A stretch of 64,000 nt of DNA from Erodium maritimum. Lineage: Eukaryota > Streptophyta > Magnoliopsida > Geraniales > Geraniaceae. Made by a program: the position numbers and the translations under genes. This document shows, piece by piece, positions 43,953 to 55,156 of the stretch. Within the stretch, counting starts at the first letter, position 1. Every line of letters starts with the position of its first letter. Under the pieces are notes generated by a model. The model saw nothing but the letters and a program-made list of their open reading frames with translations. It did no database searches and had not been told where the DNA came from. The stretch is taken from contig OY997589.1 of the NCBI GenBank assembly GCA_963921825.1, positions 41,240,638-41,304,637 on the forward strand, in the 5' to 3' direction.

Positions 43953-45641
43953 TGTTGGGTCTCGAGGTAGGGTTGGAGATGAACCAACTCGCAGCGGAAA
44001 ATCAAGGAAAACCAAGAGACGATTAAAACCATGAAACAACTAACAAAAAAATGGATTCACAAGAGAAAAATTCAGCACTAGTTCTTACCAAAACAAGAAC
44101 ACCGGGTAACGAATGATTGGCTTGAGTCTCCAAGACGCCTACGTATCCACATGGGAATCAAAGCCACGTAGTTCTTCTCTTTGAGGACTCAAGAACACAA
44201 AAATGGAGGAGGAAACTAGCCAAACCCGAAATGGCCATGGAAGAGGGAGAGAAAATGTGTTTCCTATTCTTGTCTTGTGTTTGTTATGTTGAAAAAAGAT
44301 GACTTAAACATAACAAAACCCATACTTGTCCAACTAAAGGCATGGGACAAGTATGGTGTCAAGTAAGGTGTAAATAGGACAAAGTATGGCAAGACAAGAT
44401 TGGGTTAGGTGGTGAATCACCAACACCTTAATCCTTGTCTTGCTTACTTAGTACTAATTAATCAAGACTTGATTAATTAGTTCCATGGGCCTTGGTTGCA
44501 TGGGCCTTTCATGGGCCTCTTGGAACATGGCCCGTGGCCATTTCCAACGAGGTCCCGTGATTCGCTCATCGCCTCCAAGCCTTCCATACCGGAAATGTCC
44601 AACATTATCCGACGCGATCAATCCCAAGACTCCAAGCCTTGTCTCGATCCGTAAAGTCCTATTCACTTACGGGCACATGACCCAAAACCCAGTTTTGGTC
44701 ATGTCCCGAGACAACTCCCTTTTGGCCATTCTCCATAAATGTGTCAATGAGTTTCATCCTCCGGTGTGACCCTTAGGTTTATGCATGTCAATAGATCAAC
44801 ATAAAATCCCATTTTACTTGATCCTATTTAAGTGGCAACTAACGAGACTTTAGTATTGCCCGACATTACATAACGAATCGACCCTGTCGATTCTAACCTT
44901 TCCGTCGTCCCTGTCATTATCCTTTTATCTCCGATATCCTGATTGAGATAAGGCATAGAGCCGTCATCCTTATTATTCTCAATCACCGTTCCTTGATATG
45001 TGAGATGACTGAAGATATGATACCCAGTATCATGTGCATGGCCATGCTATTCTTCCAGTCACTCTCGATCAAGTGGCCGAGAACCGATATCTTTCCCATA
45101 CCTTAGTATGAGGGATAAATCCCTTAGCCGTCTTTCGTGTCACTCATGTAGCCCGTCCCCAAGCCAATCCTGGCCGTTATAGAAGCCCTGTTACGGACAA
45201 CGTTAGGCTCAGGTCAAACTCAGTTGTTGACTACATAGCGATCACAAAGACTCCTTGGTCTAAGGATACATGACAAGCTACAACACTGAATATGTTCATG
45301 ACTTAATCTATGGCACATATTCAGGGTGGGTCGTCCAATATCATGTCCCACATGATATCTATGATCAGACTCCGGAATCCCATTCCAATGACTAACAGAA
45401 CGTAAGCCATAAAGAGCCATCTTTCATACTAGTCGCTTCTAGTGAAGCTTTGTTGACTAGGGACCCATCGAGTGTGATCTATCTCGATCTATGGTTCTAT
45501 TCGCATGGTGGGCATAGATCAGAGCACACATCGATATATTACTCCAACACATAAGTAATATAAAGCCGCTTTAATTTTATTGCTAACGATGATATATACA
45601 TTTGGACATTTAGGATTGAACTACGGGCACTAAGACTAACA
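43953..45641 (-). repeat. Copia 5' LTR (1689 bp)
   Basis: On the plus strand it begins TGTTGGGTCTCG and ends GACTAACA, so it has clean TG...CA ends. It is the twin of 37179-38867. Confidence 0.95.
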
Positions 45642-45678
45642 AGTCCAACCTAACCTGAACCCTAGCCCGACTGCCCGG
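45642..45678. repeat. 37-bp direct repeat flanking the copia element, right copy
   Basis: Exact copy of 37126-37162. On this side the LTR joins directly to AGTCC, with no extra bases. Confidence 0.95.
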
Positions 45679-46727
45679 GCTAACCATGACTTTTTCCTGG
45701 TGCCTAGGGTGGACGGCGTGGCTCTAGGGTTCCGAGATTTCTTCCCTCTCGAAACCAAGGTGGGGGAATGACTCGAGACGTGACGGTGTGGTCGACGTAC
45801 TCCACGATCACGACGATGTGGGTCCGATCACGGGACTTGATCCGTGACGCGTTAGGTGGAGGAGGAGGACAATAGAGGTTGTTTCCACATTTGCTCGGCG
45901 AGGCTGGGCATAAAGGCAAGTTAGGGTTTGGATACCCTACGGTGGGGATGTTCCTGGGACGGCTAGTGGGGTCGATGGCTCTCCGCCTATGGCCTCGAGG
46001 AGAGACGTGATGAATTGTAAGGAGGAGGAGGTTGCACGAAGGCCGGTTAGGTCGTCGCCCTCGCTCCGGTATCCTTAGGGCCACCTTCCTGCATATCGGA
46101 GGGGCATGATGCGGTATAATCCGACGAGGGGACCTTGTCCCCATGTGAGACGGCAGGAGTCCCAACCACCCTCTTTGGCTTCGATTGAACAAAGATCACC
46201 AGGGGATCGCAAAGTCGGCGCTGCAATGCAAGGATTCATGGAGGGAGCTTCTCCGAGTACGCTGACATTGGACCCGATACCTAAGGCGAGGTTATCTCGA
46301 GGAAGGGGAACCGACATGACAATGGGCCCGATACCTAACCCAGGTCCCCGATTTCCTATCAAGGACACCAGCCAAGCGTCTGCGATAGCCCTCCCTAGGC
46401 GGTCCACTCAAAAACCAGTGACTTTTGTACACGGGAAGATCCGGCAAGGGCCGGCTGGCGATCAGCTCTCTGCTGATTCGATTGCTGACCACCTGCTCTG
46501 GGAGCGTGGTGGGTTTGGGGGTGGAGGACGCCCACATCCTGGTGTACGGGATGTTGAAGTTCCATTGCTCGTTACCTTGGGGAGCGCAATTGCTGGAGCA
46601 CTGAAGAGGACGGTATCAGCTCCTATTTGGGGCACCAAGCTACAAGCGGGGAAGAGGCCCCGCCAGGAGGGATGATAGACCGTCAATGCATCGTGGACTG
46701 GCCCTTGGAGGGGTCCCCAGACGATGC
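45679..46727 (+). pseudogene. LINE ORF1 C-terminal region, copy A
   Basis: The plus strand holds a 189-codon open frame (46106-46675) ending KRPRQEG then two stops. It contains SPSTLTLDPIPKARLSRGRG and a Gly-rich GGFGGGGRPHPGV. The nucleotides around its end (CGCCAGGAGGGATGATAG) almost match those of the minus-strand copy c (CCCCGCCACGAGGGATGATAG in that copy), which also has a clear CCHC domain, so I assign this as ORF1 C-terminus. I do not see a DUF4283 domain upstream, so the N-terminal half is either lost or too decayed. It is about 80% or more similar to copy B by eye. Confidence 0.45.
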
Positions 46728-46778
46728 TTTGCCTCCCACCATCACCACTGTTGAGCTCCTAGAATTCTGGTACCCCGT

Positions 46779-46793
46779 CCCCCCCCCCCCCCC
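46779..46793. repeat. C15 homopolymer
   Basis: Fifteen C residues. The same position in copy B (48778-48788) has eleven. Confidence 0.85.
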
Positions 46794-46980
46794 TCGTATT
46801 CTGAACTTGCCCGTGGGGCATCCAAATATCGTCTGTGACAGTTTTGATATTAAAAGACTCAGTGAACCATTTTTCATTCATACAGACCTTCCGTACTCGA
46901 GGAGCATGTTCCTCAATGCATATCAATATAATCGATGTTACAAGAGTCATAATATTACACCTTTCGCTAAAAAAAATATC

Positions 46981-47257
46981 AGTCTCTACAGGTTTACCTA
47001 GATCTGTCTCTTCGATGAACTTGAGATCACCCTTTTGATTTCTTTACTATTTACTCTAGCTACTTGAGTGTCTGTGTAACCATTTTAAAACATTCCAGTG
47101 CAGTTCTATGCAGTTGGAAGAGCTGGCTACCAAGATGTTGATGTATTGTTTATTTAGTTTTGGTAGAGAAATCACTTGCGAAAGGTCAGGGTTTGATTTT
47201 GATGATTCTGATTACAGTTGTTAAATGGAAAATTAATAAGAGATTGTAGTTTTAGTA
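46981..47257. other. Spacer between the two LINE-derived units
   Basis: No gene recognised. It ends where the inverted terminus of the candidate DNA transposon begins. Confidence 0.4.
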
Positions 47258-47319
47258 GGGAAAATTTCATTCTAACACCCTATTAAATATAAAAAATTCA
47301 ATTTTTTTTTCTCTCGCTC

Positions 47320-48965
47320 TCGTTGATACCTCGCCCTAGCCCCAGCTCTAGTCGCGCTATGGTGTTTTTTCTGCTACTGTCGCTGTCATGCACCCTGCCC
47401 AGTCGCCACATGGGGCTGGGTTTGTTGGTCGCGTTGTCCCGGTGTCACCCCGTCCCACCCGGTCGTTTCCCTCGCAGACCACGCCTGGTGTGGGGGATAA
47501 ATATTGGTTGGGATGGCTGTCTTCGTCCCCATCTTCTCCTTCTTCCTCCTTCGCCTTAGGCCAATCCTATTCTACTGTGGGCTTTCCGGTTTCTTGCCCT
47601 TCGATGTTGCTGTCGGTGGGACGTTTTGGTTTGCGGCCGAGAGAGGTAACTTCTTCTCCAAGTTATGGGGCGGTCCGGCCTCGCTTGAACCCTAGCCCGA
47701 CTGCCCGGGCTAACCATGACATTGCTCTGGTGCCTAGGGTGAAAGGCGAGGGTTCTAGGGTCTATTCCCTCTGGAAACCAAGGCTGGGGGATCGCTGGGG
47801 ACGTGACGGTGTGGTCGTCGTATTCTACGATCACGACGATGCGAGTCTGGTCCTAGGGTTGATCCGTGACGTAAAATGGGTGGAGGAGGAGGAAAATGAA
47901 GCTATTTCCACGTTTTCTCGGCAAGGCTGGGCATGGAGCCAAGTTAGTGTTTGGATACCGTATGACGGGGATGTTCCTGGGTCGGCTGGTGGGGTCGATG
48001 GCTCTCCGTCTATGGCCTTGAGGAGAGACGCGCTGAATGGTGAGGAGGAGGAGGTTGCACAAAGTTCGGTTAGGTCGTCACCCTCGCTCTGGTATCCTTA
48101 GGGCCACCTCCCTTCATATTGGAGGGGCCTACTGCAGTATAATCCGGTGAGAGGGCCTCGTTCCCGTGTGAGCTGGCGGGAGTCCCAACCATCCTCTCTT
48201 GCTTCAATGGAGCAGAGATCATTAGGGAATCGCGAAGGCGGCGTTGCACTACAAGGGCTCGGGGAGGGAGCTGCTCCGAGTACGTTGACATTGGACCCGA
48301 TGCCTAAGGCGAGGTTGTCTCGAGGAAGGGGAACCGGCATGACAATGGACCCGATACCTAACCCGGCTCCACGATTGCCTACCAGGGACACCAGCCAGCC
48401 TTCCGCGATATGCCTCATTGGGCGGTTTACTCCAAACCTGATGACTTTTGTACACAGGAAAATCCGGCAGGGGTCGGTTGGCGATCACCTCTCTACTGAT
48501 TCGATTGCTGACCACTTGCTCCAAGAGCGTGGTTGGTGTGGAGGTGGAGGACGCCCACATCCGGGGGTGCGAGATGTTGAAGTTCCATCGCATGTTACCC
48601 TGGGGAGTGCAACTGCTGAAGCATTGAAGAGGACGGCGTCAACTCCTATTTGGGGCACCAAGCTAAACGCGGGGAAGAGGCCCCACCGGGAGGGATGATA
48701 GACCATCAATGCATCGGGGACTGGCCCTGACAGGGATCCCCAAACGATGTTGAGCTCCTAGAGTTTCGGTACCCCGTCCCCCCCCCCCGTATTCTGAATT
48801 TGTCGGTGGGGTATCCAAATACCGTCTGTGATGGTTCTGATATTAAAAGGCTTAGTGAACCATTGTTCATTCATACTGACCTTCCGTGGTCGAGGAGCAT
48901 GTTTCTCGATGCACATCAATGTAATCGATTTTAAAAGAGTTATAATATTGCACCTTTCGCTACCA
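47320..48965 (+). mobile_element. LINE-derived unit (copy B)
   Basis: Closely similar to copy A over its full length, in the same orientation. It begins with the segment containing CTAGTCGCGCTATGGTG and ends at TGCACCTTTCGCTA. It retains the ORF1-stop/ORF2-start junction (48686-48750) but nothing of EN or RT beyond about twenty codons. It interrupts an inverted terminus of a DNA transposon. Confidence 0.6.
47388..48698 (+). pseudogene. LINE ORF1-like frames, copy B
   Basis: Two long open frames follow one another: 47388-48101 (237 codons; Ser/Pro-rich start, then VVVFYDHDDASLVLGLIRD and an acidic EEEENEAISTF) and 48147-48698 (183 codons, ending KRPHREG). They are separated by a stop and a frame change. 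The second matches copy A and shares its terminal codons with LINE copy c. I do not recognise a domain in the first frame; an overlapping minus-strand reading is also open, which GC-rich sequence often allows. Function as ORF1 is inferred from the shared junction only. Confidence 0.4.
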
Positions 48966-49009
48966 AACCAAAGATTTATTAACACTTTCATACCTAGCCA
49001 TTTCTGTTA

Positions 49010-49510
49010 ATTTTCCATCCAAAATATGTAAAATATCCATAATACACCTAACAATCACTTAAATTTTCAAATTCATGCCATTGATTTTCATTTAATTTTA
49101 AAAAAGTAGTTTATTTTTTTTAAAATTCAGTATTTATTTTGAAAAATCAAATTTTATTTTTAAAAAATCAGTTTTATTTATAAAAAATATATATTTTATA
49201 TAAAAATCAATAAAATATCATTATTTTTATAAAAATCAATTTTTATAAAATTCTATTTTTATTTTCAAAAATTCTGTTTTTATTTATGAAAATTAGTCTT
49301 TAATATTAAAATTATATTTTATTTTAATATATATATAATTTAAGTTTTATTTTAAAATTATATATAAAATCAGATTTTGATATTTAAAAATACATATAAT
49401 TGGATTTTAATATTAAAAATATAAAAAAGTATATATATTTTAAATCATATTATTTAATAATTTTCTTTTATTTGATTTTTAAATATTAAATCTTTTTCAA
49501 TTCCATACCC
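49010..49510. repeat. AT-rich low-complexity stretch
   Basis: About 500 bp composed mostly of T and A with repeats of TTTTATTTTTAAAAAATCA and ATATATATAATT-like runs. No coding content. Confidence 0.8.
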
Positions 49511-50104
49511 ATACCTGCTCCAACAACACTTGCTTTATCATCACCATTCCTACTCCTACTTGATTATCACCATTCCATGTAAATCAAAATTCCATACACA
49601 AAATCAAAATCAAAATTCAGATCTGTTGGTGCGTAAATGAAAATTGCATACACGTGCTTCATCATCACCATTCCATGTAAATCATTGTAAATCTAAGATC
49701 TAAAAAATTAAAAAAAAAATTATGCAAATTCCCAACCCACAACCATTGAAGCCCGAAGCAGTCGACCCCTCTCTAGACTGTGCACGAGCCAACTTTTATT
49801 GGCCACTACTTGGTCCTTAAACCCAGCTCTGATTGAGTTCGAGCAGCGCGACTCGGTTGATACGCGATCTTAGATCCACGGCGGCGAAATCGTGGTCTTT
49901 GGCGGAGGCGGTGGTCGATGTGGGTGGAGTGGGAGGTGAGGTCGTGGAGGGAGGTCATGAAAGAACAAATAAAGTAAAGAGCCAAAATGAAAAAAAAAGG
50001 AAAGAAAAAGAAGACGAAGAAGGGAAATTAGGGTTTTAATTGATAAGGGATAAATTTGTCATTTTTAAAAATATAGGGTCAGGTGCTTCGCACATGACTG
50101 TTTT
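49511..50104. other. Interior of the candidate DNA transposon
   Basis: No transposase motif. A short direct repeat, CATCATCACCATTCC(T/A), occurs at about 49534 and 49664. Open frames are short and featureless. Confidence 0.4.
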
Positions 50105-50247
50105 CCATCCAAAATGGATGGAAAGTTAACGGCTGGGTATGAAAGTTTTAGTAAATGTTTGGTTTAGGTATGAAACTGCAAAAAATTTATGACATGGTAT
50201 CTATTTGAAATTAAATGTTTGGTAGGGTGTTAAAATGAAAATTTCCC

Positions 50248-51053
50248 TTTTTTATCAACAAATATTATTCAACCCTGATCTTTAAAATAAGGATCAAGCA
50301 AAGAGAGAACCTCTTGTTGTAGAATCGAGTTTGGAAGGAACTAACACCCAGACACCGATGGCCCAAAGTAATAAGAAGGTTGTTGTCTACGGGTTGGTTA
50401 CCAAGCAAACAAGAAAAACATTTGAGATTGGAAGTAGGTAGAAATTTTATTTTTTGAGAGCTTTTTACAAGATGGTATTGTTTATATGAGTTGTATTGTG
50501 TGTGTTGTGTCAAACATAAGGGGTTGTCACCTATATTTATAGAAAGAAAGAACACATGTGACATTGCCACATATACTACCAACATCCAAGTAGGGTGCGG
50601 TGGTGGAGGCCAGGGAGAAAGACGTGCCAGCGGCGGCTTCAGAGACGGCGACGGATGCGGTTTTAGGGACGGCGACGGAGACTTCAGATAATTGCCACTG
50701 AGATCAATCGGGGAAGAGGTTGTAGCATGAGAGAACCCACCAAAAGACAATTGGAAAAGGAACATGCGATGTTGACAGCGACGTGATGATGGGAGATGGG
50801 GTGAGATTGGGAAAATCGGGAAAGGTGGGGAGGATGGGATTGGGTAGTAATGACTCTCGTGGGTAGGGGACGACCAGGTAAGGATGAAGCGGATGGGCAC
50901 CATATCGACGGAGAAGCGAGACCGGACTACGACTGGAAGGATTGACGTCGTCCCCAAAGAAAAGCCGTCGTCTAGGCTAGAGGTTCTGAAACCCTAACAA
51001 AGCACATTTTAGACCTTTATGCTATTTTTTGTAATTTTTAAATAGTAAGTAAT
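50248..51053 (-). other. Possible minus-strand retroelement fragment with a 230-codon open frame
   Basis: A T7 run at 50248 followed by ATCAACAAATATTATTCAA looks like a reversed LINE tail. The longest open frame (50957-50265, minus strand) has a Pro/Ser-rich middle (SPSPSLKPHPSPSLKP) and no domain I recognise. Composition changes sharply along it, and the 3' half is AT-rich. I do not call it a gene. It might be untranslated sequence of an unidentified element. Confidence 0.35.
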
Positions 51054-53330
51054 AGTTTTTTGACTAAAAGGTGCAGTAGTTCATTAAGCAAAAGATTCAA
51101 AAACAATAGAGTGCATCAGAGACTCTCTAACCACGAAGAAAAGACTTAGTACATTTATAATGTTCGCTGATCTTTTCACAATATGATTGTCCTTGACGGT
51201 TTTGAATGGGATGCCACAAAGGCTACATAATAAAATCAAACGAAGTTGACTACGGTTGCTTGAGGTCTTGCCTAAACGCTGCATGCACAGTTGAGTATGA
51301 CCAAACCTGCTATCATCCACTTCTTCAGGATGCAGCTCTCTACCCAAGGACCCCTCCTAGGGCCAGTCCCTGGAGCACTTGATTCCTTTCATTCCTCCAT
51401 GCGGTAATGTTTTCCCACCCGTTCTTGGTCATCTCGGTGTTCGCTAGTAGAACCCCGTTTCACTCCCCCAACTCCTGCCCCTATACCAGACCCAGACACA
51501 GTTCCAGGTCCACTTCTATCTATGGCACAGGCAGGGTCGGGGTGTCAGGCTTCCAGCTACCAGAGAGCTAGCTGACCACCAGATTTTTCCATGCCGAATC
51601 CATCGAGCGGGTCTGAGTGGTACCCCGAGGACTCGCACTGTTAGGTGCAGTAGTCGAGGATACTATTGGGACTCTTCCCCAATAAAATGGTTCCTTAGGT
51701 GTAGTAGGTGAGGATATCGGTTTTCAATTCGTCGCGTATACCTTGTCGTCGTGATCCCGTTGATACCCCAGCATGGAAGAGTCGAACAGCAGGGTTCCCA
51801 TTACTTCTCGGGGACATTCCTTGAGGCCATGTCCAATCATCTCATAGTTAAAACAGAATCAGGTAACTTAGAGTATGAAAGAGATACCCGAATTGGGCGG
51901 GGAATTCCCGAAAGCGGAGTAGGAGATGGCGGGGCAAAGGACGCTCCATTAGGTGCCAGAATCGAATCTGAACGGCTCCTCCCCAGCATGTGCCCCACTT
52001 GTCGCACGGAACCTCGACGCTCATCCCCAACACCGAGTCGCTCGTCTCCCCCGTTGCCTTGGTTCGCACCAAAGGAAGGAGACTGTGAGCATGGGGCCAG
52101 AGTTGAAATCGATCTAAAGCCGGAGGCTCCTTAGCCATCGGGTCTAAGTCCCCAAGGAGGATAGGTCGCCCGTCAAAAGACCAAGGTTTGTTCCTACGGA
52201 CCCACATGCGCGCCTCCTTCGACTCGAAGTAGAAACCAAACACCCGCGGTCCGATATCCTTGATGACCAGGCCGTCCACAGCCTTCCCACATGCCCTGGT
52301 GATGACTCCGAGCAGCACTTCCTTCTGAGGTGATTTGGACGCCCACAATTTTCCCATCATATCAAATTATTGGTGAGACAACAAAGAGGAGTTCAACGAT
52401 GCACACAACATCACGACCTCCACCTCCTCCTCTTCTTCCAACGAACATGCCGAGAAGCCATCTTGATGGTTGGTGAGGTTGACCTCCAATGGTGTCCCCG
52501 CTGGTGGAGGCTCTGAGGTGGAACTGGTGTCTCTGGATTTTAAAACCCGTCGACGCCGAACAACTCCCGGAGGCAGATTCAGAGCAGTAGGAACAATGGG
52601 AATGCGATCAAAGTTCGCGGTATTCCCTACCCCATGAAGGTGATGCAATACCGTCTGTCACGGTTCCTCCATCGGAGCCTTCCTCGGATAGGGTCTCGAT
52701 ATCATGGAGAGGAGGGAACCGGAAACGATTCTACGTCAGTTGAGGGCGGCGCATCAGGAGCAGGTAAGTCCAGGGGAGCGAAACCAGGTGGAACCTCTGG
52801 GGTCGGAGCCTTAGGCGATTCTACCACGGGTGGAGAGGGGTGAACCCTACCCGTTGCGTCCACTAGAGTTGTTATAGGTTGGAAGGGCGGAGCCCTAGTC
52901 TTGCTTGCAGAAGACGCAAGACCTAGGGTTTTACTTGGCCGACCACGACGAGGTTTGATCAAAGGGGTTGCGTGACCTAGAGAGAAAGAACCCTCCGTCG
53001 TGGCCGGAAAAGACGGAAGAGGGATGAGGGAGAGAGCAGAAGACGCCATGGCCTGTTGGAAGGGCTTCCGACGTCTATTTATCTTGCGGGGGGACACGAC
53101 GTCCGAGGAGGGACGAGGCGGCGGTACAAATACAGAAGGTTGCGTTTGGACGAGCGACGACGGTGATTGAAACAGAGAAATTCATATTGGGTAGGATTTC
53201 TCGGACAGAAAATCTCGACAAACGAGAAAAGGTTTGCGTGAGAGCTTTCAGTTGTTGCATAATAACAGGTAATGGTTAAGACCATTTGTATACGCGCCAA
53301 CTCACCATTTATTTATTTTTTAATTTAAAA
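51054..53330 (-). mobile_element. Internally deleted LINE with poly(A) tail (copy b)
   Basis: On the minus strand: a 5' UTR (53330-53050), ORF1 (53049-51405), the first codons of ORF2 (about 51402-51338), then directly a short segment resembling the very end of ORF2 (51347-51084, KTVKDNHIVKRSANIINVL), a 3' UTR and an A tail (T6 at 51054-51062 in plus sense). EN, RT and zf-RVT are all absent. The presence of both ends with an intact tail argues for deletion inside the element rather than 5' truncation. Confidence 0.65.
51405..53049 (-). pseudogene. LINE ORF1, DUF4283 and zinc knuckle, copy b
   Basis: ORF1 binds LINE RNA. The start MASSALSLIPLPSFP at about 53049 opens a basic, Pro-rich N-terminus that includes an AT-hook-like KPRRGRPSK. 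An acidic segment (LEEEEEVEVV) precedes the DUF4283 domain at about 52350-52080: LWASKSPQKEVLLGVI, VFGFYFESKEARMWV, RRNKPWSFDGRPILL. The zinc knuckle at about 51815-51860 reads CFNYEMIGHGLKEC, with Tyr in place of the second Cys. The N-terminal part stops at 52702, DUF4283 lies in a different frame, and the knuckle in a third, so at least two frameshifts separate the pieces. Confidence 0.75.
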
Positions 53331-53800
53331 AAAAGAGTATATGGGAAGGAAGGTTCAGCTGACCAGGCTGCTTTACGCGGTTTTTACCTGTTCTCCGCGG
53401 TCGTCTTTCGGACACACTGAACGAGCAAAGTACGCAATTAAATAGTTTAAAGAAGCAGAGATCGAGACTCGACATATTGATAGGGACGCATGTGTGTGTG
53501 TGTGTGATCACTCGTCCCTTGATATATATAAAGCACAAACACAGGCACAGCTCCTGAATCTTGACCATGGAAATACAAATAAAAACCTAAACAGCAATAA
53601 GAATTAAAATGCCATTCATCGTACCTCCACTTCATGCATATATTTCCATACATGGAAACCGCACCAGTCAGCAATGCTCCTCAACTTGTCAATCCTAGGA
53701 CCAACCCCTGTTGTACCTAATAAACAATATAGGCTAATAGTACATAATACTCACTGTCGATGCACATACATACGTGGCTTTATAGTTAGTTGTCTGAATC
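53331..53800. other. Spacer with a TG microsatellite
   Basis: (TG)8 at 53491-53506. Short open frames only; no gene recognised. Confidence 0.45.
53491..53506. repeat. (TG)8 microsatellite
   Basis: Eight TG dinucleotides in a row. Confidence 0.9.
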
Positions 53801-53804
53801 TTTT

Positions 53805-54235
53805 CTCTAGTACCTTCTCGGTAATGGCGAGAAGGTGTTGACGGTGAGTATTAAAATAATATTTTTCTTGTTCGTCGTCAGTTCACCGCCTGCGGTAAAT
53901 GCCAGCAACTTGCAGTGAGATTTTTTACCGGCGGGGAACCGCCAGCGGTGAAATTAAAATAATAATTAAAAATACATTCGAATTCAACATCTGCCAGCGC
54001 CTTGCCACGTGTTGCCAGCGTGTGGAGGTCCAACGGCAGACGCAGTCAACGAGGTGGAACAGCTCTCAACACCAACGGTAATTGCTGGGGTTGAGCTCAA
54101 CGTCTATTTTCCCGGCCAGCGCTGAAAATAGAACTCCCCGCCAACTCACCGTCAGCTCTCCGCCTGCTTCACACCGCCAACTACTTACCGTCAGCACTTC
54201 CCCTCGAGCTCACCGCCTAGCACGGTGGATGCTCT
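53805..54235. repeat. GC-rich non-coding block with recurring CACCG/CCAGC motifs
   Basis: About 430 bp much richer in GC than its flanks. CACCG(C/T)C, GCCAGCG and ACCGTCAGC recur irregularly on both strands. It ends CACGGTGGATGCTCTAAC, which reads like a transposon terminus, but I found no matching inverted copy at the left end. No coding content. Confidence 0.4.
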
Positions 54236-55156
54236 AACTTTATTTTCTTTCTATCCATCTTCCACAAGAGCAAAATTAGGGTTAATAGGTAAGCACTTGG
54301 CCGACAAAGGACAAAGGAGTGGTGTGGCCTAGCCCTAGCCCTAACCCTAGGCCTACCTCATCAAAGTTTGTGATTTCCTTTTCCGAGGAAGCTTTAACAG
54401 CTGCATGTATCAACTGTCCGTGCCGTTTTGTTCCTAATATTGCTCCTCAACTCACTTCCTTTTTACTTTTCCCCCTAACATTTTCATGTGTTTGCGCCAC
54501 ATCATGTTTGTACCCAAGGACGTATAAGTCACATGAGAAACTTCTCTGCAAGCTGGAGGAAACATGTATACTTGTACTTGTGTGTTCGAAAATGTGAATT
54601 TGTAGTCATGTAAACTCAGCTAACTTCTACTTTATATTGCTTGATTTAACTCTCATTTCCTCTCACGGTTTATTTGTCTAGATGATCCAGCCTTAATGTT
54701 TAGTCATTAACATTTAAATCATGACGTTCATATATATATATATATATATTTTAGTTATTAAAATAACTCTTCACCTTGCAAATGATACATTTTGTATGCA
54801 ACAGTTATGTTTAACTCTACATGATCATACTATTAGTTTACCAATGTCAAGAACATCCGTAAATTCAGGCATTTTTCTTTCTAATCTTTTTCACATTCAT
54901 CTATATTGTCAGTTAGCAGTACAAGTCAGGCTAATTTAATTTTCAAATCATCAATAAATGTTCAAAATAATAATTTAGTATCGTTAAACACATTATCTAA
55001 ACGTTTCCCCTAAGAGCTAAAGAAAATGCAAACAAAGGAAGAGGCAAAGCATTTGAAAGAGATAGCATAATAAATTATAGAAGATGTTGGAACATATGTG
55101 TTATATACTTGCTTCGGGATCTCGTTATGGGATAAGTTTTTCTAGTATTTATTGGA
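54236..55156. other. AT-rich spacer with a TA microsatellite
   Basis: (TA)9 at 54731-54749. The open frame at 54319-54597 has no recognisable domain. Nothing else recognised. Confidence 0.4.

Larger units (their letters stand above)
37179..45641 (-). mobile_element. Ty1/copia retrotransposon with identical LTRs and decayed coding region
   Basis: The element reads on the minus strand: 5' LTR at 43953-45641, PBS (TGGTATCAGAGCC) at about 43939-43951, gag, protease, integrase, RT, RNase H, PPT next to 38868, and 3' LTR at 37179-38867. The PR-IN-RT-RH order is diagnostic of copia. The two LTRs are offset by exactly 6774 bp throughout, with no indel, and every stretch I compared is identical. The internal region of about 5.1 kb is scattered over many frames. 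It is inserted in the LINE-derived copy A. Confidence 0.93.
36790..46980 (+). mobile_element. LINE-derived unit (copy A), split by a copia element
   Basis: The two outer parts, 36790-37162 and 45642-46980, join to a unit of about 1.7 kb that is closely similar along its length to copy B at 47320-48965. Shared landmarks: CTAGTCGCGCTATGGTG, ACCACGCCTGGTGTGGGGG, CCCGACTGCCCGGGCTAACC, and a C-rich run followed by CGTATTCTGAA. It reads as LINE ORF1 C-terminal sequence on the plus strand and ends with the ORF1-stop/ORF2-start junction seen in three other copies (46662-46727). No EN or RT domain follows. Confidence 0.6.
47258..50247. mobile_element. Candidate Mutator-like transposon with long inverted termini, invaded by LINE copy B
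   Basis: GGGAAAATTTCATTCTAACA at 47258 is matched in inverted form by the right end at about 50211-50247 (TGTTAAAATGAAAATTTCCC). A further inverted match exists between 48966-49025 (ACACTTTCATACCTAGCC, TTTTCCATCCA) and about 50105-50185. The left terminus is therefore split, and LINE copy B (47320-48965) lies in the gap. Without it the element is about 1.3 kb. No transposase is present. A target duplication was not found; the right end abuts a LINE-like T run. Confidence 0.55.

Noticed and set aside
46292..46686. Minus-strand frames in LINE copies A and B as separate genes
   Set aside because: They mirror the plus-strand ORF1-like frame in GC-rich DNA and show no protein domain of their own.
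50265..50957. A 230-codon minus-strand open frame as a host gene
   Set aside because: No recognised domain, a low-complexity Pro/Ser middle, strong AT shift in its 3' half, and a LINE-like T run at its end. I left it as an unassigned retroelement-like fragment.
54325..54350. Telomere-like CCCTAACCCTA repeat
   Set aside because: Only two to three irregular units (CCCTAGCCCTAACCCTAGG), not the plant CCCTAAA array.
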